Shown here: positions 21,424-34,343 of the stretch, piece by piece
Layout: each line of letters begins with the position of its first letter
Numbering within the stretch: the first letter of the stretch is position 1
Source: Persicaria tinctoria
Lineage: Eukaryota; Streptophyta; Magnoliopsida; Caryophyllales; Polygonaceae
Direction: 5' to 3'
Length of the DNA: 64,000 nucleotides
Assembly: GCA_037127255.1 (NCBI GenBank)
Contig: JBANSL010000006.1
Coordinates: 85,297,850 to 85,361,849, forward strand
Program-made: the position numbers and the translations under genes
The notes under the pieces: generated by a model
The model's database searches: none
The model's input: the letters and a program-made list of their open reading frames with translations, nothing else
Told to the model about the DNA's origin: nothing

Positions 21424-24400
21424 TCAAGCAACTGTTGCAGTCTTTTCCAAGACTGCTTGCAGTGCCTGGGGAGGGACATTCACGCAATCTGCACTCTTAT
21501 CCTCCAAAGCATCCTCATAGGCAGCATCGTGAACACCAAGAGCAGCACGGCCCGATGGATCAGGGTTCTTTAACCAAGAGGCATCCCACTCCACTGCTTT
21601 TGCAGTGCTGCATGCCACACTTGGACCACTAGGAACTGTCTGTCTCGCAGCATTCTATTTGAAAATAATGTTTATCAGGCATCGAACAGTAATGTAAACA
21701 AAGCAGAGGTGAGGAGATGTGTCATTTAACCAGAGTTTAATAGAAGGAACCATCTGACCTTGGGGAAAAATTTCTCAAATATTGTTCGGTAGTAGTATCC
21801 CTCTTTTGTTGTGGGAGTGTTTTCAGGGTAAATGAAGCTTGCATTCGCTAGCATAGCATCTGTGACCTGAAATTTAAGAATCCCCAAATGGATGTCAGGG
21901 CGTGAAATGACCCATTGCAAGTGCTTCCATGATGAAAAGATCTACATTGACTTACATGTTTGTCTGCGTGATCCTTTAAACCATCGATCCAACTATATCC
22001 CACTCCATCACTAAACTGTTCCTTCTGGCGATATAATATATGCTGACGGAACAAAAACCAGAAGAAAAACACTTCACCGACCGAGTAAATATAAACATGC
22101 AGAGTTACAATCAACAACTATAAAACAGAAAACATAAGAAAAAACGGCATACCTTTGGTAAATACGGTTTCTGTTCATCATCAAATGCATGGCGTAATAC
22201 CCATTTCTCAATTCTCCCAAGATCACGCTTAATCTGATAATTGTGAAACAACTTAGTCCAACAAAATAGTTTTAAAAACAAGAGTAAAATGAAAGCTTTG
22301 ATATTCACTTGCCATTTTCCATTCTGGATCAATGCTCATTGCCACATTGATAAATTCTTTATCCAAAAACGGAACACGAGCTTCAACACCCCATGCTGAT
22401 GTTGACTTGTTTGCTCTCAAACAATCATAAAGATGTAGAGCTTTAATCTGATAAAAAAAAATATAGCAACTGTCAAACTAGAGCTACATAATCACACAAG
22501 TCATTGTAAATAGGGTGTGCCAAACAAAAGTGCTAATAAGAAAACCTTTCTGCATGTTTCCTGATGAAATTCCTCCTTATTAGGTGCCTTGTGAAAATAC
22601 AAGTATCCTCCAAAGATTTCATCAGATCCTTCTCCTGAAATAACCATCTTTACCCCCAATGATTTGATCTTCCGAGACATCAAAAACATAGGGGTGCTGG
22701 CTCTAATTGTTGTTACATCATATGTTTCAACATGATATATCACTTCCTCTAGTGCATCTATGCCTTCCTGGAAAAGAATGGAAAAAAAATCACAAAAGCA
22801 GTTCATCAACAAGCTGATTCAGCAATAACATATTTAACTTATAGCATGCAAAATTAAAATGAAAAGATCACCTGAACAGTGAAGTGAAATTCATGGTGGC
22901 GAGTTCCAAGATAATCAGCCACTTCTCTGGCGGCTCTCAGATCCGGGGAACCCTGTAAGACATTACACATTCATTCATTCAAAATTACAGTATCAAATGG
23001 AGCACAGCTTCTGATAGAGCAAAGAGATATATCATACACGTAATCCTAACTAAACCAGAAGCCTAACTAAACCAGAAGTGTGCAGCCACAAAACAATAAA
23101 ATGAAAAACATAATTCATGCAGTGGGAGGATTAAAGTATTCAGATCGAGTTACATAAGATACCAAATTGCATATGTCATCTTGAATTATACAAGTTGAGT
23201 TCATGATGTCCCAAATTAGAAATATGATATCTTTTAGGATCTAGTGAAATTTTAGAAAATTGAATATGGTCTACCTTCAAACCAACACAAAAGGTGTGTA
23301 ATTGTGAACCCCACTGATAAGCTCCTTCAGATTCAGCTAGATGTCGTGATGCTACAGCTGCAACAAGTGATGAATCCAATCCTCCAGATAGAAGTACACC
23401 AAATGGAACATCAGTCATAAGTCTCTTAAGCACGGCCTGTATATATTTAAAAGATGGAAGGGTTCATTAACCATAGGTTTGAAATTGAATTACCAGGAAA
23501 GTAAATGAGAAAAATCATTACATAAAAGAAAGATAATAACATATGATTTAGTGGAATATAAAAAATGCAAATATCAAAACACCAAGTTTTTAGTAGATAT
23601 GCTTGACATAAAGGGATTTAATGACTATTTTGCACTATATTATCGAACACAAAGATCTGTGATAAGTATAGGATTTTTATCAGCAAGCAAGTTCTGACTC
23701 AGAAGTCAATCACACTGAAAATAGTAGAAAAGAATAGAATAGCTTTACCTTCTCAAAAGCTCCGCGTAAAACTAGAGGATCATATGGAGTGGAAGGAATC
23801 TGTTCAGAGAACCATACAGGGTTGTACCATCTTCTAAGGCTCCCTGCATCAAGTTAGATTACTGCATAAACAGAACTGTAAAGCAACAAAAGTTCAACGG
23901 AAATTTGTGTTTACTCCAAGGCCGAAAATGTACAAATTTCTTAAACAAATTCAGCAGAGTCAGAAAATAGCATACCGCTTTTGCTCGAGTAGATATGCCC
24001 AGGTGGGAAGCTAATGAATCGTTCACAATCATCACTTAAGGCTTTCATTTCTGATGCAAACCAAACTGATCCTGAAAACACATAATGGGTATGAGATGAC
24101 GAGATGTAAAAAGTTCAATCAAACTATTAGTAACCTATGACATGCCACTTCACATTTGGAAATACCATAGGTTCTATGTCAAAAACAATAGCTATCATAA
24201 TATTCCCTGGTTCAAAAAGGCTTACGGCCAAAATGTATTTCCTCTAATCCAACATCTTTCATATATTCAAATGTCCGCAAATCAAAGCCTGAGGGGCGAC
24301 TATGAAAACCAAGTTTTACTGTTAGCTGAAATATTACAAGTGGACACATGATTGATATGTTGTAAATCAACCATTTTGGGAACAAGTCTTTCTGCAATAG

Positions 24401-25902
24401 ATTCTCCATAAAAAAGAATACACTCTTAAGTCCCAATCCAACGTACAACATACCATCAAGACCCCAACCCATGTAAAGAGGAGTTATGCCAATAGCATCT
24501 CGAGCTGCAATGTAACTTCTATTACGGGTGTCAAGAAGTACAAAAGAGAACATGCCATCAAGCATGTCCACAAAGTCTTCTCCATATTCTTCGTACTGAA
24601 ATAAGAAAATAAATATAAGCAGAGATCTATGATAAGAGAAGCCTCTTATTTCAAAGAAGTGGAACAAAGAATATTTTGTGTTTCCAAAAATTTCAAAAGA
24701 GCAAATAAATCAACCATGGAGTAATAAATTTAACATGCATATCAAGTATTTGATAAATGCAGGATAGATTTGATGGATACTTACAAGATGAGCAATAACT
24801 TCGCAATCACTCCCAGTGCGGAACTCATGGGATGTCAACTTCTCTCTTAACTCTTTATGGTTATATATTTCTCCATTAACCTGAAAGAAATAACTCCTAC
24901 TGTTATTCTCGAAGACAGGTTCAAAAGTATTTGTTTAACTAAAAGAAACAAAGCAGAGAGTCATCAACATACAATATACATATATCAAATGCTTGTATAA
25001 AAGAAGCTTGGGAGTAATAGAGCTTCCAATTGAGAAAAAAATAGTAAATTTTATTGCCTATCCTAATGCAATGATATCAGAATTAGGCGTTCTGCAATGT
25101 AAAATTACCGTGACTACAACAGTCTTATCCTCATTGTAAAGAGGCTGATCCCCTGAGGCAGGATCTACAATGGCCAATCTTTGATGAGCAAGGTAACAAT
25201 CCTCATGACAGTGTAGGCCACTCCAGTCAGGACCTCTATGTCGCAACCTAAATACAAAATTAAGGACAATAAATTAGCTTGAGATAAGCAAAGCATCACA
25301 TGCAAGGACATTAGCATCAGCATTAGTAGCCCTTCTGATTTACCCAATCTTAATGTATATACAGTAATCAGTAAGGATGCAGATAAACAAGTGGTTTGAT
25401 AGCAGCCAAGCAAACAACTAGCACATCTAAACCTAAATTGAACACCGATACAGAAAACCAACTCGTTAGTCCAACAAGGTGAAATCAAAGCTGCAAAAAC
25501 AAATCAAAATCAGCCACAGGAATCTACATTCTAGAAATAAAGCCATCGGTAACACGCCAATCTTAATTTCTAAACAACTTGAGCAAGAAGAGAAAGCAAG
25601 AGAAATCAAATTCAAACCGGTCAATGTTCAACATTACAAGCAGTTAAACAACCGAACTGCTAAAGACACAATCTATGCCTAGAACAATGTCTAATCCGAA
25701 TAGATTGTAATTGTATCCCTAATCTCCTCAGAGTCCAATGAACTGAATGAAAATGTGATCATTTCTACTCCGGTAGATGAACTCTTGATGGAGCAAAATA
25801 CAAGTTGAGATAAAACAATCACCTTCTGGATAGTTCGATAATCCTGGACCTCTTGGCTTGTGAGTTGTCGACGCAGCCGAACACCGCTAGTATCCCACAC
25901 AT
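21424..25902 (-). CDS. ASN: Asparagine synthetase (glutamine-hydrolysing), 14 exons, 584 aa
   Basis: Exons from the start: 25823-25902, 25109-25247, 24785-24880, 24454-24595, 23976-24071, 23749-23843, 23275-23436, 22872-22952, 22546-22767, 22313-22447, 22153-22233, 21956-22042, 21759-21866, 21424-21654. Total 1755 nt, all phases in register. The enzyme makes asparagine from aspartate, ATP and glutamine in the cytosol and is central to nitrogen storage and transport. [10 protein letters not shown] carries the Cys2 nucleophile of the class II glutaminase domain (about 1-190). The synthetase domain has the PP-loop SGGLDS at 233-238 and SGEGSDE at 341-347. The C-terminal tail ([15 protein letters not shown]...) and length fit plant ASN proteins. 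The gene looks intact. Intron 10 has a GC donor. I cannot assign class ASN1 versus ASN2/3. Confidence 0.96.
22234..22312 (-). other. GC-AG intron 10 of asparagine synthetase
   Basis: On the minus strand the exon ends AAAATG and the intron starts GCAAGTGAAT. Apart from the C this is a consensus donor. The acceptor is ATTATCAG. Using GC gives uninterrupted phase (…SIDPEWKM then [11 protein letters not shown]…), which matches the conserved protein. No GT nearby would do so. Confidence 0.85.
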
Positions 25903-26060
25903 GGCGGCTCTCTCTCTCTCTCTCTCTTTCTCTCTCTGAATTTCTCTCTCCGCCTCTCGCTCTCTTATATATCGAATCGAAAGATATGGCCGCCTCTATG
26001 ATTATGGGAAGAGAGCGCGTCAAAAAGTAGCGCGTGACTCCCACTCTCCCCGAGAAAAGT
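25903..26060 (-). promoter_or_regulatory. Asparagine synthetase promoter and leader: TATA box plus GA repeat
   Basis: Reading from the gene's side, TATATAAG lies at 25971-25964, about 62-69 bases before the ATG. A purine run (GA)n covers roughly 25940 to 25907. A start site about 30 bases below the TATA box would give a short, GA-rich leader. GA runs near plant start sites are bound by BBR/BPC-type factors in other genes, but binding here is an inference. Confidence 0.6.
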
Positions 26061-26242
26061 AGTGGGTGGCCGTGACGGATCCAAAAATGCGGGCTGCGTG
26101 CTGGAGGTGCGTTACAAATCGCAGCCGTTGATTCTTACCAGCTTTTAGAAAGATTCTCATCACTTTTTTTTTCTATGTAAAGTTCTGGGAAATTAGGGTT
26201 TCTGGGAGGCATTGTTATTGTTAAATTAGATTTTATACTAAG
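26061..26242. other. Distal upstream region of asparagine synthetase
   Basis: No gene or repeat is recognised. The segment just upstream of the promoter is less AT-rich (about 26060-26130). It separates the promoter from the MITE cluster. Confidence 0.4.
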
Positions 26243-27361
26243 ACCATCCGCAACATGGGGTAACCTCTTTTCACTTTTTTTTTTCCATTTTCCTATCACA
26301 ACTTTACAACTCATTTATTTTTTGTTTAATATAAATTTCACTTTTTATACCTCTTTCTAAAAGGTTTCCTCTACAACCATGAAAACCTCTTTTACCTCTT
26401 TTCAAATTTATTTTCACTTTTTCTTTGTAGATCTTTCCCTTTATTATGTGTATATCATCATATATTATTCTGAATTATTTTTATTTATAATTTTATAAAT
26501 AAATAAATAAAAATAGCAAGTAGTTAATATAAATATATTTTATTACATCTAGATTAATATAAAAAAAAGTTAAAAGCATTATAACATACGTAAATACTAA
26601 TCGAATTACCTATAAATTTGGATCATAGCCTTGGAATTGGTTCCACAAGTGCTCAATCAAATCATTCTTCAAATTCATATGAGTTTCGATCGAAAGAGAT
26701 ATTTGGAATGAGTGGAGTATTTGGATTATTGTAATCAATTGTTAAGAAAATATGTGCAACTACAATAGATCAAGATGTGATATATATATATATATATGGT
26801 AAAATTGAACTCAAATTATAGGAAAAAATAAAATTAAACCAATGAGATATTTTATTTTAAAAAATCATGAAATATAAATATATTTTTATTTCATTTTAAG
26901 TCTTATTACAATTAATAAATCTAAATGGAAAAGAGAAGAGCCTACTTTATCATTAATAAAAAAAGAAAATAAAATTAGAAAAGAGAAGAGGTTACATCTC
27001 TCTACCAAGGTAACCCCTTCCCACCCCTTAGAGCATCAACACTCACGGGGTAACCCCATCCCTCTCTCTTATCGTAATAGTTTGACACCTCATTTTCCAC
27101 TAACTCTACTTCATCCCTTAAGAATTTCTAACTTTTAACACACACCCATAAGTTTACCCCATTACTATTTTTTTAACTTTATTTATATCCCACCACATAT
27201 TTTTAACCAATCAAAATTTAATCTACCTAATAAAAAATTACAAAACCCACATTTTTATTATTATTAAAAAGAAAAAGGTGAATGTGGAAGAGGGTGGAAT
27301 TACCCCTTCCACTCCCCCCTCATCATGGGGTTGATCCCACATCACAATGAGAAAGGGATAA

Positions 27362-27728
27362 GACCATGTGCAACCATGGGTTTTACTTACCTTATAGGTC
27401 TTAAAAGGTAAACCCATGGTTGCAAGCCAAACCTTAAGGGAAGAGGTTGGAAGGGGTTACCCCTTCCCACTAAGGTAACTTCTTCCCTTTTATTTTTACT
27501 TTCTCTTTATTTTTTTTAACACACAAGTGTCCCACTACATGTTATTCATATTTTTTTAAACACACGAGTGGAGAACAAGGTAACCCCATGGTTGCAAGGG
27601 TAACCTCTAAAGAAGGGGTAGAAAAAATAGGAAATAATTTATTGAAAAAAATATATGAAGTGGCAAATTATGATAAGGGGATGAAAATTGTAAAGGGGAA
27701 GAGGTAACCCCATAGTTGCACATGCTCT
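27362..27728. mobile_element. MITE unit in the cluster (about 365 bp)
   Basis: It starts GACCATGTGCAACCATGGG and ends CCCCATAGTTGCACATGCTC, imperfect inverted repeats of about 20 bp. The interior holds another partial copy in inverted orientation (GGTAAACCCATGGTTGC near 27400). Confidence 0.6.
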
Positions 27729-27856
27729 AAAAGGGAGCTAAATGGGAAGAGAAACCCTATGAATGATGATGCTCTTACCTTAAGGTAAACCCCACAACCA
27801 TGGGCTTACCTTTTAGCAACATTAAGGTAAGTAAAACTCATGGTTGCTCATGCTCT

Positions 27857-28292
27857 AAGAGCATGTGCAACCATGAGGTTACCTCTTCCCCTTTCCAATT
27901 TCTATCCCCTCATCATACTTTGCCACCTAATATATTTTTTTCACTAAAATATTTTCTACTTTTTCTACCTCTTATTTAGAGGTTATCCTTGCAACCATGG
28001 GGTTACCTTGTTCCCCACTTTTTCCACCTCATTTATTTTTATTACAAATAAAAGTCATAAATACTTGATATTAATATTTTTTATTTCATATAGATGGAAA
28101 ATAACAAAAATAATAACATTACATTTTCTATCTCATTTATTTTTATTATAAATAAAATTCATAAGTACTTGATATTAATATTTTTTATTTCATATAGATA
28201 AAAAAAAATAACAACATTACATTATAGGTAAATAACAATAACATTACATTATAGGTAAATAAAATTAATGGTATAATTTATATATTAAAATA

Positions 28293-28326
<34 letters not shown>

Positions 28327-28842
28327 TATTAATACATTTGAGTTATTAACATACTAAATAAATAAGAATAATATGTTGTGGCCCACTTGTGTGTTAAAAA
28401 AAATAAAAATAAAATGGGAAGAGGTTACCTTAGTAAAAATAAAAATAATAATAACATTATATAATAAGAAAATAACAAAAATAATTACATTAGTGTATGA
28501 GAATGAAATAAGAAAAAAGAAGTGCAAACAATATAATAGGTCAAGATAAGTATATATAGGAAAAAAATATACTCAAATTATGAAGAAAAATAAAATAAAA
28601 TTAATGGTATAATTATTATTTGAAAATAATAATAATAAATATATATTATAAATACATTTGAATAATTAATACATCAAATAAATATAAGAATAAAAGGGTG
28701 GGGGCCACTTGTGGTGGAAGAGGTTACCTTAGTGGGAAGGGGTAACCCCTTCCAACCTCTTCCCTTAAGGTTTGGCTTGCAACCATGGGTTTAACTTTTA
28801 AGACCTATAAGGTAAGTAAAACACATGGTTGCACATGGTCTA
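27857..28842. mobile_element. MITE unit in the cluster (about 985 bp)
   Basis: The left end AGAGCATGTGCAACCATGAG pairs with the right end CATGGTTGCACATGGTCT. It directly abuts the previous unit, whose end GGTTGCTCATGCTCT finishes at about 27857. TA-rich and A-rich interior, no coding sequence. Confidence 0.55.
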
Positions 28843-28868
28843 AGCCCATCAACTGTACTTACAGAGTA

Positions 28869-28998
28869 CTAGTTTAGTACTTGCACTGTGCGATTTTTTA
28901 ATTTAAACAAATTTTCATCATAATTTTAATAACCTTATGTGTTACACGTATATTTTAATAACACTTTTACATCTTATGTGTTATAGGTATATTATAAA
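28869..28998 (-). mobile_element. Degenerate Helitron-like 3' terminus
   Basis: ACTAG at 28868-28872 is followed by TTTAGTAC and the imperfect hairpin TTGCACTGTGCG, the same layout as the other minus-oriented Helitron ends here but weaker. The next, better end lies 130 bp to the right. A second Helitron 5'-like end near 30850 may belong to it. Confidence 0.35.
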
Positions 28999-31373
28999 CT
29001 AGTATCGTGGCCCGCGACTTTGCGCGGTTGCTTAAAAAAAGGATATTTTATTACTTCATTAATTTATTATTAAACTATTAATTTTTAAAAAAAATTATAA
29101 AGATAACATTATTTAAATGAATCTTTATTCTGTAAGTTTTCAATTAATCATAAACTTTTTCAATTAATCATAAACTAAACTAACCTTGTTTCATTTAAAA
29201 TCAATATATGGTTAACATATCATTTTTAAATTATAATAAGGTTATCTTCCATTCAAATTCTATCATTTTAATGAAATATTAAATAAATTTAAAAAATATA
29301 TATATATATACTATTGACTTCTTTTGCTTCCAAATTAAAAAAAAAATCCCCGACTTGTTTACATCAATTCGCTATGATATTATTATGATATGTCTTGTTA
29401 AGAGTCTTAAAGTTATTCAAGTGATTATTTTAAATTTTCCTATCATAATGATAATTTTACTATCAATCATAATATTCCATTTTGAAGCCCAATTTTCACC
29501 GCTTTTCTATCATATACTATATTAATATACGGTATTCAATTGATTATTTTCTTAAAGAGGATTAAACGGTTTTGATTATTATTTTTTATATAAGATTTCA
29601 CCGTTTTAATAAGTAACACTTATCATTATATATATATTTCTTTTTAATAAAATGTCATTATTGATAGTAAAATTAATCTAACATTTTTAATATAAATTAA
29701 TTTAGCCTTTCAAATATTTAGAGCATTTAGAAGATGATTTTTATAAAATTAATTTTAAGTTCTATAATGCAGTTTTGAAAATATGAGATTATTTTGTACG
29801 TGTGTAGTGACCAAGGAACGTACGGGTGGCTCTCAAATATTTCTTTTTAATTGAATCAATTTTCGATATTGATAGTAAAACTTATTTAGTAAGGTTAGTT
29901 ATAATTTTTTAGGTAAAATATTTATAAAATAAATAAAGGTAAAATGATTAGTTTTGTAACCATTTAAGTTATAAAATTTAATTATAGTCATTAATTAATG
30001 GGACACATAAAATGACATGTAGATAAAAATTAATTAGATTTATTCCAATAATAAGTTACAAAATCTTATCGAAATATAATCTTATCAATTGGTTAACTTA
30101 AAATTGTGAAGAATTTATTTTAGATAAATGTGCAAAGTACGAACTCTTTTTTTTGAATTGATGGAATGGAAGGTCAATTGCTCCAAATTATATATAGATT
30201 TATTTCATTATTTTAGTATGACATGTGATATCAATCTTAAAAAAAACTAATGGAATTGAGTAAATTAATAAATTATCAAATAAAATCTTTCCTCAATCTC
30301 TCTTTTCACCTCTTCAGTAAAAACCCGGATGCTTGCACCAAAAAAAAAAAAAAGTAAACACCCGGAGGCCCAAAAACATTGCAGTTCTTCCATTGACCAT
30401 TGTCATGCATCCACCCTAAGACCGACCTCATCAAATTAATTGTATACTACGTATAAGAGATTATATGTGGGATCTTTGAGATTAATCAAAGATATTAATT
30501 GAGAAAATAATAAGCTTTGAGATTATATATAATCCAAAGATCCCACGTATAAAGTAAATACAATCACCGTTAATGGATTAAGGTACAAAAATTTGATTTA
30601 TTTACGGGTAATTATATATAGATTTTATATAGATTTCTTTAATTTGTAATATAATCCTAATTAATTTCATTGATGTAGAAAGATAAATTTTTAGAAAGAT
30701 AATTTTTTTACCTAATTATAATGACTTATTAATTGATGTGACCCAAAAATATAATACCACTTTAATCCAGAAAATGTCACGCGAGCAGAAATAATCCCGC
30801 TTTAATCCAGAAAATTCTGTGGCATCGAGATCGCGCCAGCGGTCTCAGTTTTACTATTGCTTTACCTGGTAAATGTGTTGATCATGTAAAAACTTATTAC
30901 TATTGCTTTACCGTATATATTTGCTAGGTACGTAGAGGTTACAATTGAATTAGTTAGATTTATTAATTATTAATAATACATAATCCAGAATTTAGCGTAT
31001 ATATTTGCTAGGTAGAGATGTGTGATTTTTTAAATATCAATTCTATCCCCGTCCATATGGTTTATTTAACTAATCAAATTTTTTTAGTCAAGTTTTGCCG
31101 TGGATAAAATATTTTCAAAATAAACCACTTTAAGGTAATTTTAAATTATAATAAATTAAAATATAAGCTATAAGGTTATATTGAATAGATTATGTAAAAA
31201 GATAAACTTTTAGCTAAATATATTCGTTTATTAATTGGTGTGGGCCAGAAATTTAATACCACTTTAATCCAGAAAATGCCACGTAAGCGAAAATAATCCC
31301 GTTTAATCCAGAAAATTCCGCGCCAGCGAGGTCGCTCCAGCGGTCTCTGTTTTAGTATATTATATAGAATAGA
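28999..31373 (-). mobile_element. Non-autonomous Helitron-like element
   Basis: The minus-strand 3' end is the hairpin CCGCGCAAAGTCGCGG (29012-29027) then GCCACGATA and CTAG|T. The minus-strand 5' end is TCTATTCTATATAATATACT at about 31373. A diverged second copy of the 5' region (AATCCCGCTTTAATCCAG, GCGCCAGCGGTCTC) occurs at about 30760-30850, so there is either a nested copy or an internal duplication. No protein is encoded. The interior is AT-rich. Confidence 0.55.
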
Positions 31374-31954
31374 TATAGATTTTTGAATCCGTATATTCAA
31401 TTTATAATTTTTGAATCTGTGTTACACGTATAAATTGAACATTGAGTTATATTACATTATATTTATAATCTATTATCCTTTTTGGTAATCTAGATTTATA
31501 GTATATTATAGATATATTAATATTTATCTTATCCATATATTTTAAAATTAGTTAATATTTTCTAAAAATTATATATCTATTAAATTGGGTCAAATTTTAT
31601 CTTATGCATATATTGATTATTTCAAAATTTTATCTTATTCATATGTAGATATATTGATTAAAGAAAAAATTTGCAAAACATGCACTTCTTTTGGACAAAT
31701 TTGTGAAATGTCCACGCTTTTGGACAAATTAGCAAAATGTTCACTATATATACTTATTCTCGCTTGTACGGACATTTGTTTCTGTTTGTCGAAAATCCGA
31801 ACTCTCTCTTCGTCCGAACTCTCTCTTTGCGCTCTTCATCCTTCGGCGGCTGTTCGTCTGTTTTATTCGGTTTTGTTCGTCCTGCTTCCTTCAATCTGTG
31901 CTAAAGTAGGGAGTTTTCGGCCGATTGCTATTCATTGTTGTGGTATCTGCTTCA
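31374..31954 (+). promoter_or_regulatory. Upstream region of the Ulp1-type pseudogene
   Basis: The left half is AT-rich with nothing recognised. At 31690-31740 the word CTTTTGGACAAATT occurs twice. A TATA-like CTATATATA lies at 31744-31752, and a pyrimidine-rich leader with CTCTCTCTTCGTCCGAACTC follows before the ATG at 31955. This looks like a genuine but old promoter of a transposon-carried gene. Confidence 0.5.
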
Positions 31955-32260
31955 ATGTCGTCTTCTAGCAGTTCTTCAGGTATCGATTTCGCTTGTTTTG
32001 GCTAACTGTATCGTGCTAGGGTTTTGGATTAAGTTGATTTATGTTGATTTTATTGATTTCTTCTTTTAATTTTGAACATCTATGGTTAAATCGATGCTTG
32101 ATATGCATAAATATGTGCGATTTTGAGTGTTGTAGGTAGTTTATGTAAGTTGCATGTGTAAATGCGTTGATTTTAACTGTCTGTTTGCTTCAATGTTTGT
32201 GATGCGGCAATTTGTATGTGTTTTTTTAGCGTTATTCGTGTAGGTCCTGTTTTCCATGCT

Positions 32261-34327
32261 TGTTATAGGAGGAAATCAAGTTCAAAATATAATAAAATAA
32301 ATCAAACCAGATTCGTGCCCCAGCAAATAATTACAAGACTCCCTCCCTATGCAGTAGTGGGAAGTCAGGATCGATCCACGAGGAAGCGTGTCAGCGGATC
32401 CTAGGTAGCTGTAAATCTCACAGAAAAGCAAACAAAAGACAGACACAAAGACAGAAATAACAAACAAAAGCATAAATAAAAGCAAAGACACAGACTTGTC
32501 GATCTCGACTAAGATCTACTCGAGATAGACTAAAAATAGTGATGACAGAAACTCAGAATCGATCAACAGAAGCAGAAACTCAGACACTGTACTCGATCTA
32601 GAGGAGCCCTACTCTAGATCGACTAAAGAGAACTCGAGATCGACAAAGACAGTACTCTAGATCGACTATAACTTCTCTAGATCGACAACAAAACAGAAAC
32701 TTCAAATTTGCAATTTCGAACACAGAACCCAGATTTCGGACGAAATAAATCAATATATAAAGAACTTCCAAAGCCAGGGTATCAACACCACAACGATAAC
32801 CATGCAAAGTAACACATAAAGGCATAAAAGATCATGCTTTCCATCAAAATAACTTTCGTTATTAACAAATAGGCATATAGAGGCTTTCGCATAAACTCTA
32901 ATTGTTACTAACCTTTTTTCACATAATTAATCCAAGTTGCATTAAGATCACTTTCGCTTCAATAACACAAACAAGGATCACCTTCAACTTTCGCAAAAGA
33001 ATTATGCTCATAGGGATAGAATAAGAATCGCATAGAAAGATCAAACCTTTACCGCGTCACCTCACATGGCCACCGTCGGGCTCACCCCAGCTCCAGAAGT
33101 GGCTGGACTACTCGCTCTTCATCATCAAGAAATTTATCAAATAACAAAAGAAACTAACTTGCATTGAAATAAACCAAAGAGAGCTTACAACCGAACAAGA
33201 CAAATCCGCTTTCGCCTTTCCACCTTGCTCGCCACAAACTCTCTCTCTCTCTATGTAACTACTTACTTGTTCTCTCTGAAATTGATTGATGAAAAAAACC
33301 AGCCCCTAAGACTTTATTTATATCCTTCTACTCCTTGCTATTCAAGGATAGAATATCTCTATCTTTATCTAAATCTATATCTAAAAGCTTAATGATAAAT
33401 AAATAAAATAAAGGAATTAAATCCAAAAGGGAAAATTCTATCTAAAATAGGTAAATCTTCTAGGTGTTGATAGGTCTTCTCTCCATAGATAGAACTTCAG
33501 AGATCTTAGCAATCTTCGGATTCCTTCGGCTCCAAGGACTCCCAAACCGAGTAGGATAGCAAAACCGCGTAACGCGCTCCCGGACACGGTTTCCTCGAGA
33601 TCGAGTAGCTTGGTCGTCGACTATGGCTTAGTTGGGAATCACGGGTAGCAGGACCTCGATATGGCTCGAGTGTGTGGTGCTGGGTTCCTCGTGATCGACA
33701 AACGTACTCGAGATCGAGTTACCATGTCGACTTCTGTGCGGCCTGGTGTTGTCGAGGAACTTCTCCTCGGTATTGGCTCGGGCAAGTGATGAAGATCTTG
33801 TCGATATCGAAACCTTTTGTCGAGATCGAGTAGAGTGTGCTCGGCGTCTCCGGGTCCTCGGCTTCTCGACTTGGCACATCTCTTCGACTCCGGACATGGC
33901 ATCAGGATTTGGTCTATCTCGACTAGATTACTCGAGATAGAGTAAGGCTTCCGGAGTCGGCTTGCTTCGTGTTCAGTTTCCTCGATTATGCTCTGCTCGA
34001 CTAGGTGTGTTCAGACAACTTTTGTCGAGATCGAGTAAAGGTACTCTAGATCGAGTAAGGTTGAGCTCCGGCTTGATTCGTCCTGGTTCCACTGCTTCTT
34101 GAACTCGGACTTCTGTAGTTGATTTCCGAGCCTTTCCAACCTTTCTTAGAACTGCTGTAATTTGCCTTGAATTCTGCGAAATTAAACAGAAACTGGTGTA
34201 GATTCTATAATTTGGCAAATAAACATAAACTACACAGATTCTGTATTATCTTAGCCCAAATGCATGAAATGTATGCAGAAAACGATATAAAAGATACTGT
34301 AAAACATGGCAGATTCAGCTCACAACA
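32261..34327 (-). repeat. 3' LTR of element B
   Basis: Minus-strand reading begins TGTTGTGAGCTGAATCTGCC. It carries two stretches rich in TCGAGATCGA-type words, at 33590-34080 and 32500-32690, on either side of the TATA box (TATAAATA on the minus strand, 33315-33322). It is about 98% identical by eye to 39895-41962. Confidence 0.92.
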
Positions 34328-34343
34328 AACACCCCATACTTAA
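34328..34343 (-). other. Polypurine tract region of element B
   Basis: On the minus strand AAGTATGGGGTGTT directly precedes the 3' LTR. It has the same AAGTATGGGG core seen in the internal conserved block of this family. Confidence 0.6.

Larger units (their letters stand above)
26243..28842. mobile_element. Nested MITE cluster with GTGCAACCATGGGG ends
   Basis: The word GTGCAACCATGGGGTAACC or its complement, with small changes, marks element ends many times: near 26249, 27040, 27366, 27405, 27585, 27705, 27800, 27830, 27866, 27990, 28780 and 28825. Elements are short, AT-rich inside and lack coding frames, as in Tourist/Harbinger-like MITEs. Several lie inside or against one another. Clear units are listed separately. 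Confidence 0.65.

Noticed and set aside
32500..34080. Regularly spaced short palindromes that might suggest a CRISPR-like array
   Set aside because: The spacing units are 19-21 bp with no unique spacers of constant length, the cores are degenerate, and they lie in LTRs of a plant retrotransposon. Nothing Cas-like is present.
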